From VXNE01 sp965205735 (GTDB lineage: Bacteria > Pseudomonadota > Gammaproteobacteria > Pseudomonadales > Azotimanducaceae), in the NCBI GenBank assembly GCA_965205735.1, contig OZ242179.1, forward strand, positions 2,542,001 through 2,606,000: a DNA stretch of 64,000 nucleotides, written 5' to 3'. Each line of letters opens with the position of its first letter. Position 1 is the first letter of the stretch. The notes beneath the pieces are model-generated. The model worked only from the letters and a program-made list of their open reading frames with translations, had not been told where the DNA came from and made no database searches. This document shows, piece after piece, positions 44,067 to 52,777 of the stretch. A program made the position numbers and the translations under genes.

Positions 44067-47000
44067 ATGTTGTGGATCGTGGGGGTCATGTGGACATCTG
44101 GTTGCGGGGGCGGTTCCGGCGGTGCCGTGGAGCCCTCTTCGACCACCGAGCCTACCCCGGCGCCAGCAGCGCCATTCCGGTTTTCGAATGACAGCGCGTC
44201 TCAGGGAGCGGCCGCGACGCTCGCCATGGTTGGGATCAGTAGCAGCGCCGCCGATGTCGTGTTGGTCGTTGCCAATCTATTTACATCTCGGAAACACTCA
44301 ACACTTTTTGGTCGTTGCACGGAAGACACGACTAGTCCGAGAGTCACGGCCTCTTGGGTTGATCGTGACGCGGATGGACGTATTTCCCGGAGCGATTTGA
44401 TTGAACTCGACCATAGCGCATGCCACAACGGGTTCGAGGCGAGTCTGGATGTCCAATCCTACGCAGCAGATTTTCGGGGGATCAAGGACGTGGGCGGTGA
44501 CCTTTCCTTTTCCTGGGCCATCCCTGTCACAGATAAACCCGCCACTGAAATCGAGGGGTCCTTCAGCTTAGGTTATCGGTCGCTGGAATCGACGACGGTG
44601 ATCGAACTCATCGATGTCGAGTTGGAAATATCGACCGGCAGTGTGGTCTCCAGCCTGTCCGAGGGCTACCACAAGGCCACCATCGACCACGGTGACCAGC
44701 GAATTTCTGTCGGGTTCTCCGGTAGCATCGAAGATAATCACCTTCGGGCAGCGTTTAGTTTCGACACAACGGGCGAGTTCGTACGAGATGCCAGCGCGTA
44801 TCCAACGACCGGCGAACTAACGCTTCTCGCCGGAACATCGAAGGTGCGGCTTGCCGCGCGCGGCACCGGGACCTACCGCGAAGAGGTTCTGCTGGCAGTG
44901 GATTCAGACGGTGACGGCCAATATGCCAATGAGACGGAAGTTCGATGGGATGACCTGATTCCCCGAGCGTCGTTGCTCTTCGATTTCTTCACCATCCCAC
45001 GCGGCGTGTATATCCATCCCTTCGGCCCAATGATCGACGACAACCTGGTCGTACTCGTCAGGTTGGATGAGATCGCCTACGGGGAACGCCTCAACTACCG
45101 CCTCTATCGGAACGGAAAGCGGTTTGAGGACACGAACCTTGTGTACGCGAACAATACGAGTAAAGGGGAAGTCTGGGAAGCGCGGGTTTCCGTCGTCAGC
45201 GACCCCGACAAAACCTGGACCGCAACAGCCAGGATCTGGAATAGTCCACCGGAGATAGTCGCCAACCTCGTCCCCGAACGACCGGATACCGCCGATGACA
45301 TCACGGTAATCGCGGACGTCACGGACCTCGACGACCATGGAGTTCCTGTCAGTTATGCGTGGCGCGTCAACGAAGAGGCGGTTGACGATGCCCAGGGAGC
45401 GACGTTACCTGCCGAATGGTACGCGCGTGACGATGTCGTGACCGTTGCCGTAGGGGCAAACGATGGCGAAGCCGCTATCGTGGCAAAGCTCGAAACCGTC
45501 ATCGCCGACGCGATGCCCCGGGTCACCGTCAACGATCCGCCCGACCCTGTGGCCTACGGAGACGAGATGGCGCTCGACCTTACCATCACGGATCCTGACG
45601 GCGACCCGGTACCGCCCGCAGCATTTCGCCTCCATTTCGGTCCGGCGGGTATGTCCGTGGATTCCGAAAGCGGCAGACTGAGCTGGAATGCGACCGACCT
45701 GCCGATGTTCGACAAATCGATGGACGTCCATTGGCGTGTTGGCGCGACGGACAATACCGTCGTACCCGTTTCGGGGACGATCCGGCTCGTGGATGAAGAG
45801 CGGCGATATCCCATCTTCCGTACTGGTCGGACGCAGCTTTCCGAATTCTCCAGACTGGCGGTGGCCGATTTCGACGCGGACGGGAACTCCGAGGTCCTCA
45901 CCATAGGGAGCAATGGTCCGCGGATTCTTCAATGGAACGGCAACGAATACATGGAGTCCTGGGCTTATCCGTTTGTGTTGCAGGACATTCACCCTGCCCG
46001 ACGGTCGTGGGGTCCCGGTTACGAAACGGTTGCCCACGGCGATGTCGATGGCGACGGCCGACACGAAATCTTCACTTCCGTAGCGCGTACCGTGGCGAAA
46101 CTGGACGGTGTCGAACGACGCTTGATTGCGGCGGTGGACGTACCTGGCCGTTGGATCTGCACGGACCTTGAGGTCGCGGATACGGACCGAGACGGCTGGC
46201 CGGAGCTGCTCTGCATTGCCAGCCCCACGCCAGGCAGGTTACCGAACACCGAGTCCCGCATTCTCCTTTACTCCGCGACTGACTTGCGCCTCCTTTGGGA
46301 GTCTGAACCGGCGGTGCACAACCACTCGGTGATCGTCGGCAATGTCGATACCGACCCCGCACTTGAGATCGTGACTGCTGGCGGCTACGTCTACGATGGA
46401 ACGACGCTCGCCCTGGAGTGGCATTTTGACGAGGGTTTCGGTGGTGAGGTCCGGGTCGCCGATGTCGACGGCGACGGAATTGACGAGATCATAGGGAGAC
46501 GGATCTTCAGTGCAGTCGAGCGGCGCGCACTCTGGGACCTACCCCCCGGGGAGCGTGAGACCCGCGTGTCTGTTGGGGACATCGTCGGCGGTGACGACGG
46601 TAGAGAGGAGGTCGCCGTGTGGCACGGATTGGGACCGCGCTTCGACGAACCAGGTTTCCTCAAAGTCTATCGCTACGATGACGCTCAGGCCGAACTCACC
46701 TTGGCTTTAGAAACTCCGTTGGGTTTCCCGCGACTTGGATACACACACAGACCTCCCAGGAGAGCCATGGAAATAGGCGACCTCGACGGAGACAGGCGCA
46801 GTGAAGTCACCGTGGCACGCAGGCACCACTACGGCGTCGTCGACTTCAAGCCGGAACCGGAATGGATCAGCGGCGATGTGAGCGGATATTTCGAAACATA
46901 TATCGGTGGGCAGAAGGACTATCCGGACTTTGCGAGTTCGCAGCTGCTCTTTGCAACGATTGACAAGGAGCACCCGATTGGTGACTTGGCGAGAATCGTG

Positions 47001-47945
47001 ACGCTTTCGCCGCAAACCGGGCACGTGTCAACCGGGCCGGCCCATCCGGCCAACGGTCTACTGTCCGCGGTCACGACGGATTACGATCAAGACGGCAGCG
47101 TTGAACTGATCGTTGCGTGGACGAAGTACTCCCAAGCGGAGCTTTGGGTCTTCGACCCTGCGATGGACCAATGGCGGGAATTGGTTCGATTGCCCGAGAG
47201 GTTTCGCAATGCCCAGCTTGCAGTCGCCGACGTAAACGGAGACGGATACCCCGATGTGCTGATGACTGGGTGGTCGGACAGGCCGAAAGTGCTCGCTTTC
47301 GACGCGTTCAATCGCGAGTTTCTTCTGGATCCGCAATCGCTCGGAGACGCTGTCTCGGGGTATGCGGTAACCGGCGCCGATCTCGATTCGGACGGACGCG
47401 CCGAGATTATCGTCGCCACCGATGGCCGGGAGGACTCCGATACGGACGTCTTTGTCGTCTTCTCACCTGGCGAAGACGGCGGCGAGTTCACGAGGACCAC
47501 CCATCCTTTCGGCACGTGGGAACCTCAGCAAGTTCTGGCGGAAGATTTCGATGGCGATGGAACGCCCGAGGTATTGCTGTATGCGAGACAAAACCTGATC
47601 AGGTTCGACGCCAATTTCCGGCGAATCAACTCTTTCGACATCACGTCCGACAGGGTGCGGCAATGCGAACAGCCAACGTGCACGCACGCCGGACTCACAC
47701 GCTGGGGCGTATCCGGCCTCCACATTCGCGAATCGCGGAATGGCAGCCGCGAGTTACTGGTCGCGCTCGGGACCGGAGAGGGGGGACTTTACTCTAGAGT
47801 CGTCGCCTACGACCCATCAACCGGTGGAAAGATCTGGGAGTCGCCCGTGTTGCTTGGAGGCATCAACAACCTCCACCCCATGCGCAACGGGGACCGCGCG
47901 ATCTTGTCCGTGGCAACGTCGCGCGGTATGTACTTGACTCGTTGA
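44067..47945 (+). CDS. FG-GAP/VCBS-repeat lipoprotein, predicted surface beta propeller
   Basis: A 1292-residue protein from ATG 44067. It starts MLWIVGVMWTSGC, a lipoprotein signal with Cys at residue 13 followed by Gly/Ser, so it is lipid-anchored. A GTG at 44043 is an alternative start; the frame extends upstream only into the SDR fragment. Residues 60-380 are not recognised apart from a calcium-binding-like DSDGDGQYANE. Two Ig-like domains follow (VIADVTDLDDHGVPVSYAWR and LTITDPDGDPVPPAAFRLHF). From 45840 to 47560 there are about eleven FG-GAP-type repeats (AVADFDADGNSEVL, ADVDGDGIDEI, AEDFDGDGTPEVL), which build beta propellers. Role unknown, perhaps adhesion. Gene style is like the giant protease 11 kb away. 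Confidence 0.82.
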   Translation: MLWIVGVMWTSGCGGGSGGAVEPSSTTEPTPAPAAPFRFSNDSASQGAAATLAMVGISSSAADVVLVVANLFTSRKHSTLFGRCTEDTTSPRVTASWVDRDADGRISRSDLIELDHSACHNGFEASLDVQSYAADFRGIKDVGGDLSFSWAIPVTDKPATEIEGSFSLGYRSLESTTVIELIDVELEISTGSVVSSLSEGYHKATIDHGDQRISVGFSGSIEDNHLRAAFSFDTTGEFVRDASAYPTTGELTLLAGTSKVRLAARGTGTYREEVLLAVDSDGDGQYANETEVRWDDLIPRASLLFDFFTIPRGVYIHPFGPMIDDNLVVLVRLDEIAYGERLNYRLYRNGKRFEDTNLVYANNTSKGEVWEARVSVVSDPDKTWTATARIWNSPPEIVANLVPERPDTADDITVIADVTDLDDHGVPVSYAWRVNEEAVDDAQGATLPAEWYARDDVVTVAVGANDGEAAIVAKLETVIADAMPRVTVNDPPDPVAYGDEMALDLTITDPDGDPVPPAAFRLHFGPAGMSVDSESGRLSWNATDLPMFDKSMDVHWRVGATDNTVVPVSGTIRLVDEERRYPIFRTGRTQLSEFSRLAVADFDADGNSEVLTIGSNGPRILQWNGNEYMESWAYPFVLQDIHPARRSWGPGYETVAHGDVDGDGRHEIFTSVARTVAKLDGVERRLIAAVDVPGRWICTDLEVADTDRDGWPELLCIASPTPGRLPNTESRILLYSATDLRLLWESEPAVHNHSVIVGNVDTDPALEIVTAGGYVYDGTTLALEWHFDEGFGGEVRVADVDGDGIDEIIGRRIFSAVERRALWDLPPGERETRVSVGDIVGGDDGREEVAVWHGLGPRFDEPGFLKVYRYDDAQAELTLALETPLGFPRLGYTHRPPRRAMEIGDLDGDRRSEVTVARRHHYGVVDFKPEPEWISGDVSGYFETYIGGQKDYPDFASSQLLFATIDKEHPIGDLARIVTLSPQTGHVSTGPAHPANGLLSAVTTDYDQDGSVELIVAWTKYSQAELWVFDPAMDQWRELVRLPERFRNAQLAVADVNGDGYPDVLMTGWSDRPKVLAFDAFNREFLLDPQSLGDAVSGYAVTGADLDSDGRAEIIVATDGREDSDTDVFVVFSPGEDGGEFTRTTHPFGTWEPQQVLAEDFDGDGTPEVLLYARQNLIRFDANFRRINSFDITSDRVRQCEQPTCTHAGLTRWGVSGLHIRESRNGSRELLVALGTGEGGLYSRVVAYDPSTGGKIWESPVLLGGINNLHPMRNGDRAILSVATSRGMYLTR

Positions 47946-48048
47946 TGGCTCGTCCCGCCAAGGCCCTGACGGCGACCACCCACATCGGGGGACTCCCGCG
48001 GACAGCTCGGCCAGGTCTCCTCGGCGAGACCGGCCTGCAATCCTCACC

Positions 48049-48297
48049 GCCGCGAAACGAAAGGATCATCCGCCACGTAATAGCGTAGTGGTGCCGTCCT
48101 TGCGGCGCCGACGCCAACGCGGGGACTGGTCATCACACGGTGTGGATCGCACCCTCGACCCCCTTCGAGGTGAAGGTCCGCGCAGTCGCACAGATCGACA
48201 CCGTAGTGGCGCATGTCGATGTCGAACGCTTGGCAGAGTTTCGCCGGTCCGTTGGTCAACTGCGTATCCGGCATGCCGCAGCGGCGTTCGCGCATGA
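48049..48297 (-). pseudogene. 3-methyladenine DNA glycosylase C-terminal fragment (duplicate)
   Basis: Reads RRCGMPDTQLTNGPAKLCQA, then FDIDMRHYGVDLCDCADLHL and APLRYYVADDPFVSRR, closely matching the last 80 residues of the intact glycosylase at 49566-50123 on the same strand. The N-terminal half is missing and the break adjoins the ACS fragment at 48292. It is a direct duplication of about 250 bases. Confidence 0.8.
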
Positions 48298-48569
48298 CAA
48301 TGCCGCTGCCGGTCATCGAACGGGCGATGGCGCTGTTCCCAGACGCCGACTTCACCAACGCTTACGGCGAAGAGTGGGGAGAGGCAGTCGTCGGTGTAGT
48401 AGTGCTGAAACATCCGGCGACGGTCGAGTCGCTGCAGCAATGGGTCAGGGATCGAATGCGCTCTTCCCGCGTGCCGGAACTCCTGGAATTCTGGGACGAA
48501 CTGCCTTACAACGAGATAGGGAAGTTGCTGCGGCGAGAAGTGACGGAGTCGTTGTCCGGCACCGCCTAG
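48292..48569 (+). pseudogene. ACS 3'-end fragment, copy 3, with internal deletion
   Basis: The first 74 bases encode MPLPVIERAMALFPDADFTN and AYG, matching ACS residues 272-291. The sequence then jumps to EEWGEAVVGVVVLKHPATVE and continues to LPYNEIGKLLRREVTESLSG. A stretch equal to about 430 bases of the ACS gene is missing, and four codons (RARL) are lost near the end. It is followed at about 100 bases by the PPOX-like gene, the same order as after the complete ACS at 19450. Confidence 0.8.
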
Positions 48570-48850
48570 TGGTCACCGCGTGCTGGGGAGGCGTTTCTCG
48601 TCTTCACCTGGCGATCGGCACACCCAACAAGCGTCGTTCCCTGAGAACCAAGCGAAAAGGAACCGGCCCATGACCGAGCCCATTGCCAGTCGCGTCCGTC
48701 TGCCCCCCGACTACGGATTGTCAGAAGATTCGCCTCTGCTAGCGTGGTCTGTTGTTGACCAACGCCTGGCCGCCGCCCTCCAATACTGGATTACTACCGC
48801 CGATGCAGCCGGGACGCCCATCGCCCGTCCAATCGACGGCATGTGGCTAG

Positions 48851-49010
48851 TGCTCCGTCAAGTCTAAAAATGCGAGTGTAGCTGCGAGGGATTTTTGGTT
48901 CCTGGCGAGGCGCGACGACGCGGTGTGGCAGGCCCCACACAAGAAGGAGCAACGAAGTCCAGGGGCCAAAAAGACCCGCAGGTGCCCGTAGATTTAGGCT
49001 TGACGGAGCA
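48851..49010. mobile_element. MITE-like element 1 (160 bp) flanked by CTAG
   Basis: Ends TGCTCCGTCAAG and CTTGACGGAGCA are perfect 12-bp inverted repeats, extending with one mismatch to about 18 bp (next CTAAA/TTTAG). CTAG lies on both sides (48847-48850, 49011-49014). Inside, TTTTTGGTTCCTGG (48892-48905) pairs with CCAGGGGCCAAAAA (48959-48972), and GTGTGG (48923-48928) with CCACAC (48935-48940), so the whole element can fold into one long hairpin. It has no coding capacity. Confidence 0.8.
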
Positions 49011-49014
49011 CTAG

Positions 49015-49254
49015 CCCGCATATCTCACCAAGGGCCGTGATGATCGCGCAGGACTTTTTCCGCGTGCGCGTGCTCGCGAGCGGAAGCATAGCCGCCGCTT
49101 ATGGTGTAGCGAGCACGTGCGCGCACGCGGAAAAAAGACCAGCGAGGGCGCGGCCAGCGCAGTCTGTATTGGGCAGGTCACAGGAAGTACGACATACCCG
49201 ATTGATAACAATGACATTCAGTAACGTGACAAGCGGCTTGGTGAGATATGCGGG
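49015..49254. mobile_element. MITE-like element 2 (240 bp) flanked by CTAG
   Basis: Ends CCCGCATATCTCACCAAG and CTTGGTGAGATATGCGGG are perfect 18-bp inverted repeats. CTAG lies on both sides (49011-49014, 49255-49258), the left one shared with element 1. An internal foldback, TTTTTCCGCGTGCGCGTGCT at about 49055-49078 with its complement at about 49110-49136, gives a long central stem with a four-base interruption. No coding capacity. The termini differ from those of element 1, so it is a different family with the same target. Confidence 0.8.
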
Positions 49255-49565
49255 CTAGACACCTCACTCTACTTCTCGAGCCATCCCGATGTCCGCTGGC
49301 GACGAAACCTGAAAGTCAATCCACGGGCCTGTGTCACCTTGGAGGATGCCGAGCGTCCGGTCATCCTGGAAGGCTCGGTGGCCCAGACCACGCCCAACGA
49401 CGCTCTGGCCGAGACTCTCGCGGAACAAGCCAACGCCAAGTACGACTGGTCTAATCAGACCGCCGACGCATACCGGATCGAGATCTGCGTGTTCACACCA
49501 AGCAGGGCGATGACCTGGAATACGCTGTTCGAGAACGCGACGCGGTATCGGTTTCGCTGAGAGCG

Positions 49566-50123
49566 TCAGCCCCGCGATACGAAGGGATCATCCGCTACGT
49601 AGTAGCGCCAGGGCGCCGTCTTTGCGACGCCGACACCAATGCGGGAACCGCTCATCACGCGAAGTGTTCCACCCTCCAGCCCTTTTTCCAGGTGGAGGTC
49701 CTCGCCATCGCAAAGGTCAGCGCCGTAGTGGCGCATGTCGATGTCGAATGCCTGGCAGAGTTTCGCTGGCCCATTGGTCAACTGCGCATCCGGCATGCCG
49801 CGTCGGCGATCGCGCATCAGGTCAATACCGGAGACGGGCACTACGGCGCGGATGAGTACGCATCCGGGTACGCCAGGCGGCTGCGCCACCACGTTCAAGC
49901 AAGCGTGCTGGCGGGTTCGATAGACGTATGCGTATCCGGGAGGACCAAAAAGCACCTCGGTCCGCCTGGTTCGACCCCGGTAGGCATGGGCGGCGGGGTC
50001 GCCCTCGGCGAGATAGGCTTCGGTCTCGACGATACGGCCCGCGACGGGCCCGTTGACCAGCATCGTCCCGAGTAGATGTCGGGCCACTTCGCGAGGGTCC
50101 CGACAGAAAAATGCGCGGTTCAA
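49566..50123 (-). CDS. 3-methyladenine DNA glycosylase (MPG/AAG family)
   Basis: A 185-residue base-excision repair enzyme that removes alkylated purines. It reads FFCRDPREVARHLLGTMLVN, VAGRIVETEAYLAEGDPAAH (catalytic Glu region), RTEVLFGPPGYAYVYRTRQH and LTNGPAKLCQAFDID (nucleotide-binding Asn-Gly-Pro). The length is typical of bacterial members. It converges with the PPOX-like gene and lies 82 bases downstream of grxD. Its C-terminal part is duplicated at 48049-48297. Confidence 0.92.
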   Translation of the reverse strand: MNRAFFCRDPREVARHLLGTMLVNGPVAGRIVETEAYLAEGDPAAHAYRGRTRRTEVLFGPPGYAYVYRTRQHACLNVVAQPPGVPGCVLIRAVVPVSGIDLMRDRRRGMPDAQLTNGPAKLCQAFDIDMRHYGADLCDGEDLHLEKGLEGGTLRVMSGSRIGVGVAKTAPWRYYVADDPFVSRG

Positions 50124-50205
50124 CCCTCTACGGTGAAGTCGTCGGGCGCCTGCCTGCGGGATCCGCTTCGCGCGCGATTCGATCCGCTACGCTCGGGATC
50201 AGCCG

Positions 50206-50547
50206 TTAGGCCGTGTCCTCTTCTTCATGGGCCACAGCTTCCTTGATCAAGGGCTCCAGTTCACCGGATTGGTACATCTCGGTGATGATATCGCAACCCC
50301 CCACCAACTCGCCGCCAACGTAGAGCTGCGGAAATGTCGGCCAGTTCGCGTATACCGGAAGGGTAGCGCGGATATCGGGATTGCTCAGGATGTCGACATA
50401 CGCGAAGCGTTCGCCGCAGGCCATGAGACACTGCACCGTCTGCGCCGAAAACCCGCACTGCGGCGCTTGCGGCGAGCCTTTCATATAGAGCAAGATCGGG
50501 TTGCCCTCGATCTGCGACTTGATCGTGTCGATGGTTTCCTGGCTCAT
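50206..50547 (-). CDS. grxD: Monothiol glutaredoxin (Grx4 type)
   Basis: A 113-residue glutaredoxin with the monothiol active site CGFS (residues 31-34) and the glutathione-binding blocks YMKGSPQAPQCGFS, NWPTFPQLYVGGELVGGCDI. Such proteins carry and transfer Fe-S clusters, often with BolA. The ATG at 50545-50547 is chosen by family length; the frame is open for hundreds of codons upstream antisense to yheS. It is divergent from yheS with only 39 bases between the starts. Confidence 0.94.
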   Translation of the reverse strand: MSQETIDTIKSQIEGNPILLYMKGSPQAPQCGFSAQTVQCLMACGERFAYVDILSNPDIRATLPVYANWPTFPQLYVGGELVGGCDIITEMYQSGELEPLIKEAVAHEEEDTA

Positions 50548-50586
50548 CCTGGCCTCGAATACGTTGATTGCATTCGCGCATTGTAC

Positions 50587-52449
50587 ATGCTGCAAGTTCT
50601 GAATATTGTCCTGAAGCGGGGAGACAAGCCCGTCTTCGATGGCGCGAACTTTACCGTCCACGCGGGGCACTCGGCGGGGGTCGTCGGACGCAACGGCGCC
50701 GGGAAGACCACGCTGTTCGAACTCATCCTGCGGCGTCTGACGCCGGAGGAAGGGGACGTCTCCTATCCCCGCAGGTGGCGCGTGGCAACGCTCGATCAGC
50801 TCATCGCGCCCAGCCCCCGACACGCCTTGGATTTCGTGATCGACGGCGACCGTCCCTTGCGCCAGGTCGAGGCGAAGATCGAGAGGGCGGAGCGCAACGG
50901 CGATCATGAAGCGCTGGCAAATCTCCATGCCAGTTTCGAAGACATGGGCGGCTATGACGCCCATGCCCGTGCCGGGGCGATTCTCCATGGACTCGGATTC
51001 CGAGGCGACGATGTCCACAAGACCCACCGCGAATTCTCCGGCGGATGGCGTATCCGTCTGAACCTGGCGCGCACGTTGATGGCGCCTTCGGACCTGTTGC
51101 TGCTGGATGAGCCGACCAACCACCTCGACCTCGACGCGTCGCTTTGGCTGGAGACTTGGCTCAGTCGATATCCGGGCACCTTGCTCACCATCTCGCATGA
51201 TCGCGACTTCCTCGACGCAGTCTGCGAGGAAATCGTTCACGTGGCGGACGGCCAGGCCACGTTGTATTCGGGCAACTACTCCACGTATGAACGTCGCCGC
51301 GCGGAAGACCTGACCCGGCAGGCCGCCGTATATGAGAGACAGCAGAAAGAGATCACGCGCATCAACCAGTTCGCAAACCGGTTCCGCGCCAAGGCAACCA
51401 AGGCGAGACAGGTACAAAGTCGCCTGAAAGCCCTCGACCGGATGGCGCTCGTCGCACCGGTGCTCGCCGAATCGCCCTATCGGTTCGCCTTCCCGAACCC
51501 GGACAAGGTGCCGAACCCGATCCTTACCGTCGATGCCGCCTCCATCGGATACGACAGCGCCCCGATCCTCGACGATTTGACTCTGCGCGTGTATGCGCGC
51601 GACCGAATCGGGATTCTCGGCGTAAACGGCGCCGGCAAGACCACGCTGCTGAAAGTCCTCTCGGGCCAAATGGACGTGCTTGACGGCGATCTAGAGCGCG
51701 CTGGAAGTGCCGGCTACTTCGCGCAGCACCAGATGGAAACGCTGGATGCGCGGAAGTCCGCCCTGGCCAACTTGCTGGACTCCCCCGGCGACGCTTTCAG
51801 CGAACAGGCGGCCCGCGACTACCTGGGTGGCTGGGGCTTCTCCGGCGACATGGCTACGCGCTCGGCTGCGACCCTCTCGGGCGGCGAGAGGGCACGCCTC
51901 GTGCTTGCGCTGATAGCGCGTTCGCGACCCGCGATCCTATTGCTGGACGAACCGACCAACCACCTCGATCTCGACATGCGGGAAGCCCTGGCCGTCGCGC
52001 TGCAGGAATACGATGGCGCGCTTCTCCTGGTGTCCCACGACCGCCACTTGCTGCGGGAGTGCGTCGACGACCTGTGGCTCGTGGCGAACGGTACCGTGAC
52101 GCGATTCGAGAGCGATATCGACGCTTACGCCGAAATGCGCAAGCGCCCGGAAGCCAAACGGCAGCAGGGGCAGAGACGGGCGCTCCGCCGCAGAAGAGCC
52201 GAAAAGCGCGAAGCGTTGAAGCCTCTGCGGAACCAGCGGGCAGCCCTGGAGCGCGACATCGACCGGTGCGGCAAAGAACTCGACGAACTCACGACCGTGC
52301 TAGGTGCCGGTGCCACCTACGAGCTCGCCTCGCCCGAGCGCATCAGCGAAATGCTGGCCCGGCGCGGCAAACTCAGAAAACGCTTGGCCAAGGCCGAGTC
52401 GGCCTGGTTGGAAGTCCAGGAACGCATAGAGGAGGCGGAAGCCGAGTAG
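50587..52449 (+). CDS. yheS: ABC-F family ATPase, YheS-like
   Basis: A 620-residue protein with two ABC domains and no membrane part. Domain 1 has Walker A GRNGAGKTTL, signature FSGGWR and Walker B LLLLDEPTNHLD; domain 2 has GVNGAGKTTL, LSGGERARL and ILLLDEPTNHLDLD. Between them lies the charged ABC-F linker (RRAEDLTRQAAVYERQQKEI, NRFRAKATKARQVQSRLKAL). HALDFVIDGDRPLRQVEAKI in domain 1 matches the YheS group. A coiled C-terminal arm ends the protein. ABC-F factors act on ribosomes, relieving stalling. ATG 50587 follows the divergent grxD start by 39 bases. Confidence 0.93.
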   Translation: MLQVLNIVLKRGDKPVFDGANFTVHAGHSAGVVGRNGAGKTTLFELILRRLTPEEGDVSYPRRWRVATLDQLIAPSPRHALDFVIDGDRPLRQVEAKIERAERNGDHEALANLHASFEDMGGYDAHARAGAILHGLGFRGDDVHKTHREFSGGWRIRLNLARTLMAPSDLLLLDEPTNHLDLDASLWLETWLSRYPGTLLTISHDRDFLDAVCEEIVHVADGQATLYSGNYSTYERRRAEDLTRQAAVYERQQKEITRINQFANRFRAKATKARQVQSRLKALDRMALVAPVLAESPYRFAFPNPDKVPNPILTVDAASIGYDSAPILDDLTLRVYARDRIGILGVNGAGKTTLLKVLSGQMDVLDGDLERAGSAGYFAQHQMETLDARKSALANLLDSPGDAFSEQAARDYLGGWGFSGDMATRSAATLSGGERARLVLALIARSRPAILLLDEPTNHLDLDMREALAVALQEYDGALLLVSHDRHLLRECVDDLWLVANGTVTRFESDIDAYAEMRKRPEAKRQQGQRRALRRRRAEKREALKPLRNQRAALERDIDRCGKELDELTTVLGAGATYELASPERISEMLARRGKLRKRLAKAESAWLEVQERIEEAEAE

Positions 52450-52777
52450 GCGGTATCGACGCGTCATGGTCCCTTGTTACCTCGCGCCGGGATTCCCTCC
52501 AGTCGATCTTTGCGGGTAAGTCTTGTTTGGTCGACCGCCAAGGCCCTCGCCCGGTCGGAACTCAACCGCGACTTCGCCCGAGCCTTCGCGACGATCTTCT
52601 TGGCGCTGCCGCCGGATCGGATCCGTCTCAATTCCAAGCTCTCCTAATGAAGGGCCACACTGATGGTCAAGGAAACCATGGCATCCACTCCGATTTACTG
52701 ACCTCAAGTTACGTCGACACGCACGATAGCACCAGTTTCAGCAGACTGCGGGAATGCGCGCCTTGCGAAGTGACCGG
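52450..52777. other. Gap after yheS with a possible short coding relic
   Basis: No intact gene. On the plus strand, 52516-52647 encodes VSLVWSTAKALARSELNRDF, then ARAFATIFLALPPDRIRLNS and a TAA. This looks like a genuine protein tail but has no start and no family I know. The rest is unremarkable. Confidence 0.3.

Larger units (their letters stand above)
48670..49560 (+). pseudogene. PPOX-like (pyridoxamine 5'-phosphate oxidase fold) gene interrupted by two MITE-like insertions
   Basis: ATG 48670 with AAAAGGAA upstream. Bases 48670-48850 encode TEPIASRVRLPPDYGLSEDS and ALQYWITTADAAGTPIARPI to MWL. The protein resumes after 49258 as DTSLYFSSHPDVRWRRNLKV and ends FTPSRAMTWNTLFENATRYR. Removing the two elements and their extra CTAG copies (408 bases) gives a perfect 160-codon gene of the flavin-binding PPOX-like fold (F420/FMN-dependent class). 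It is the only copy with its own C-terminus; the copy at 20687 is fused to hsdM. It converges with the glycosylase gene 5 bases away. Confidence 0.82.
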
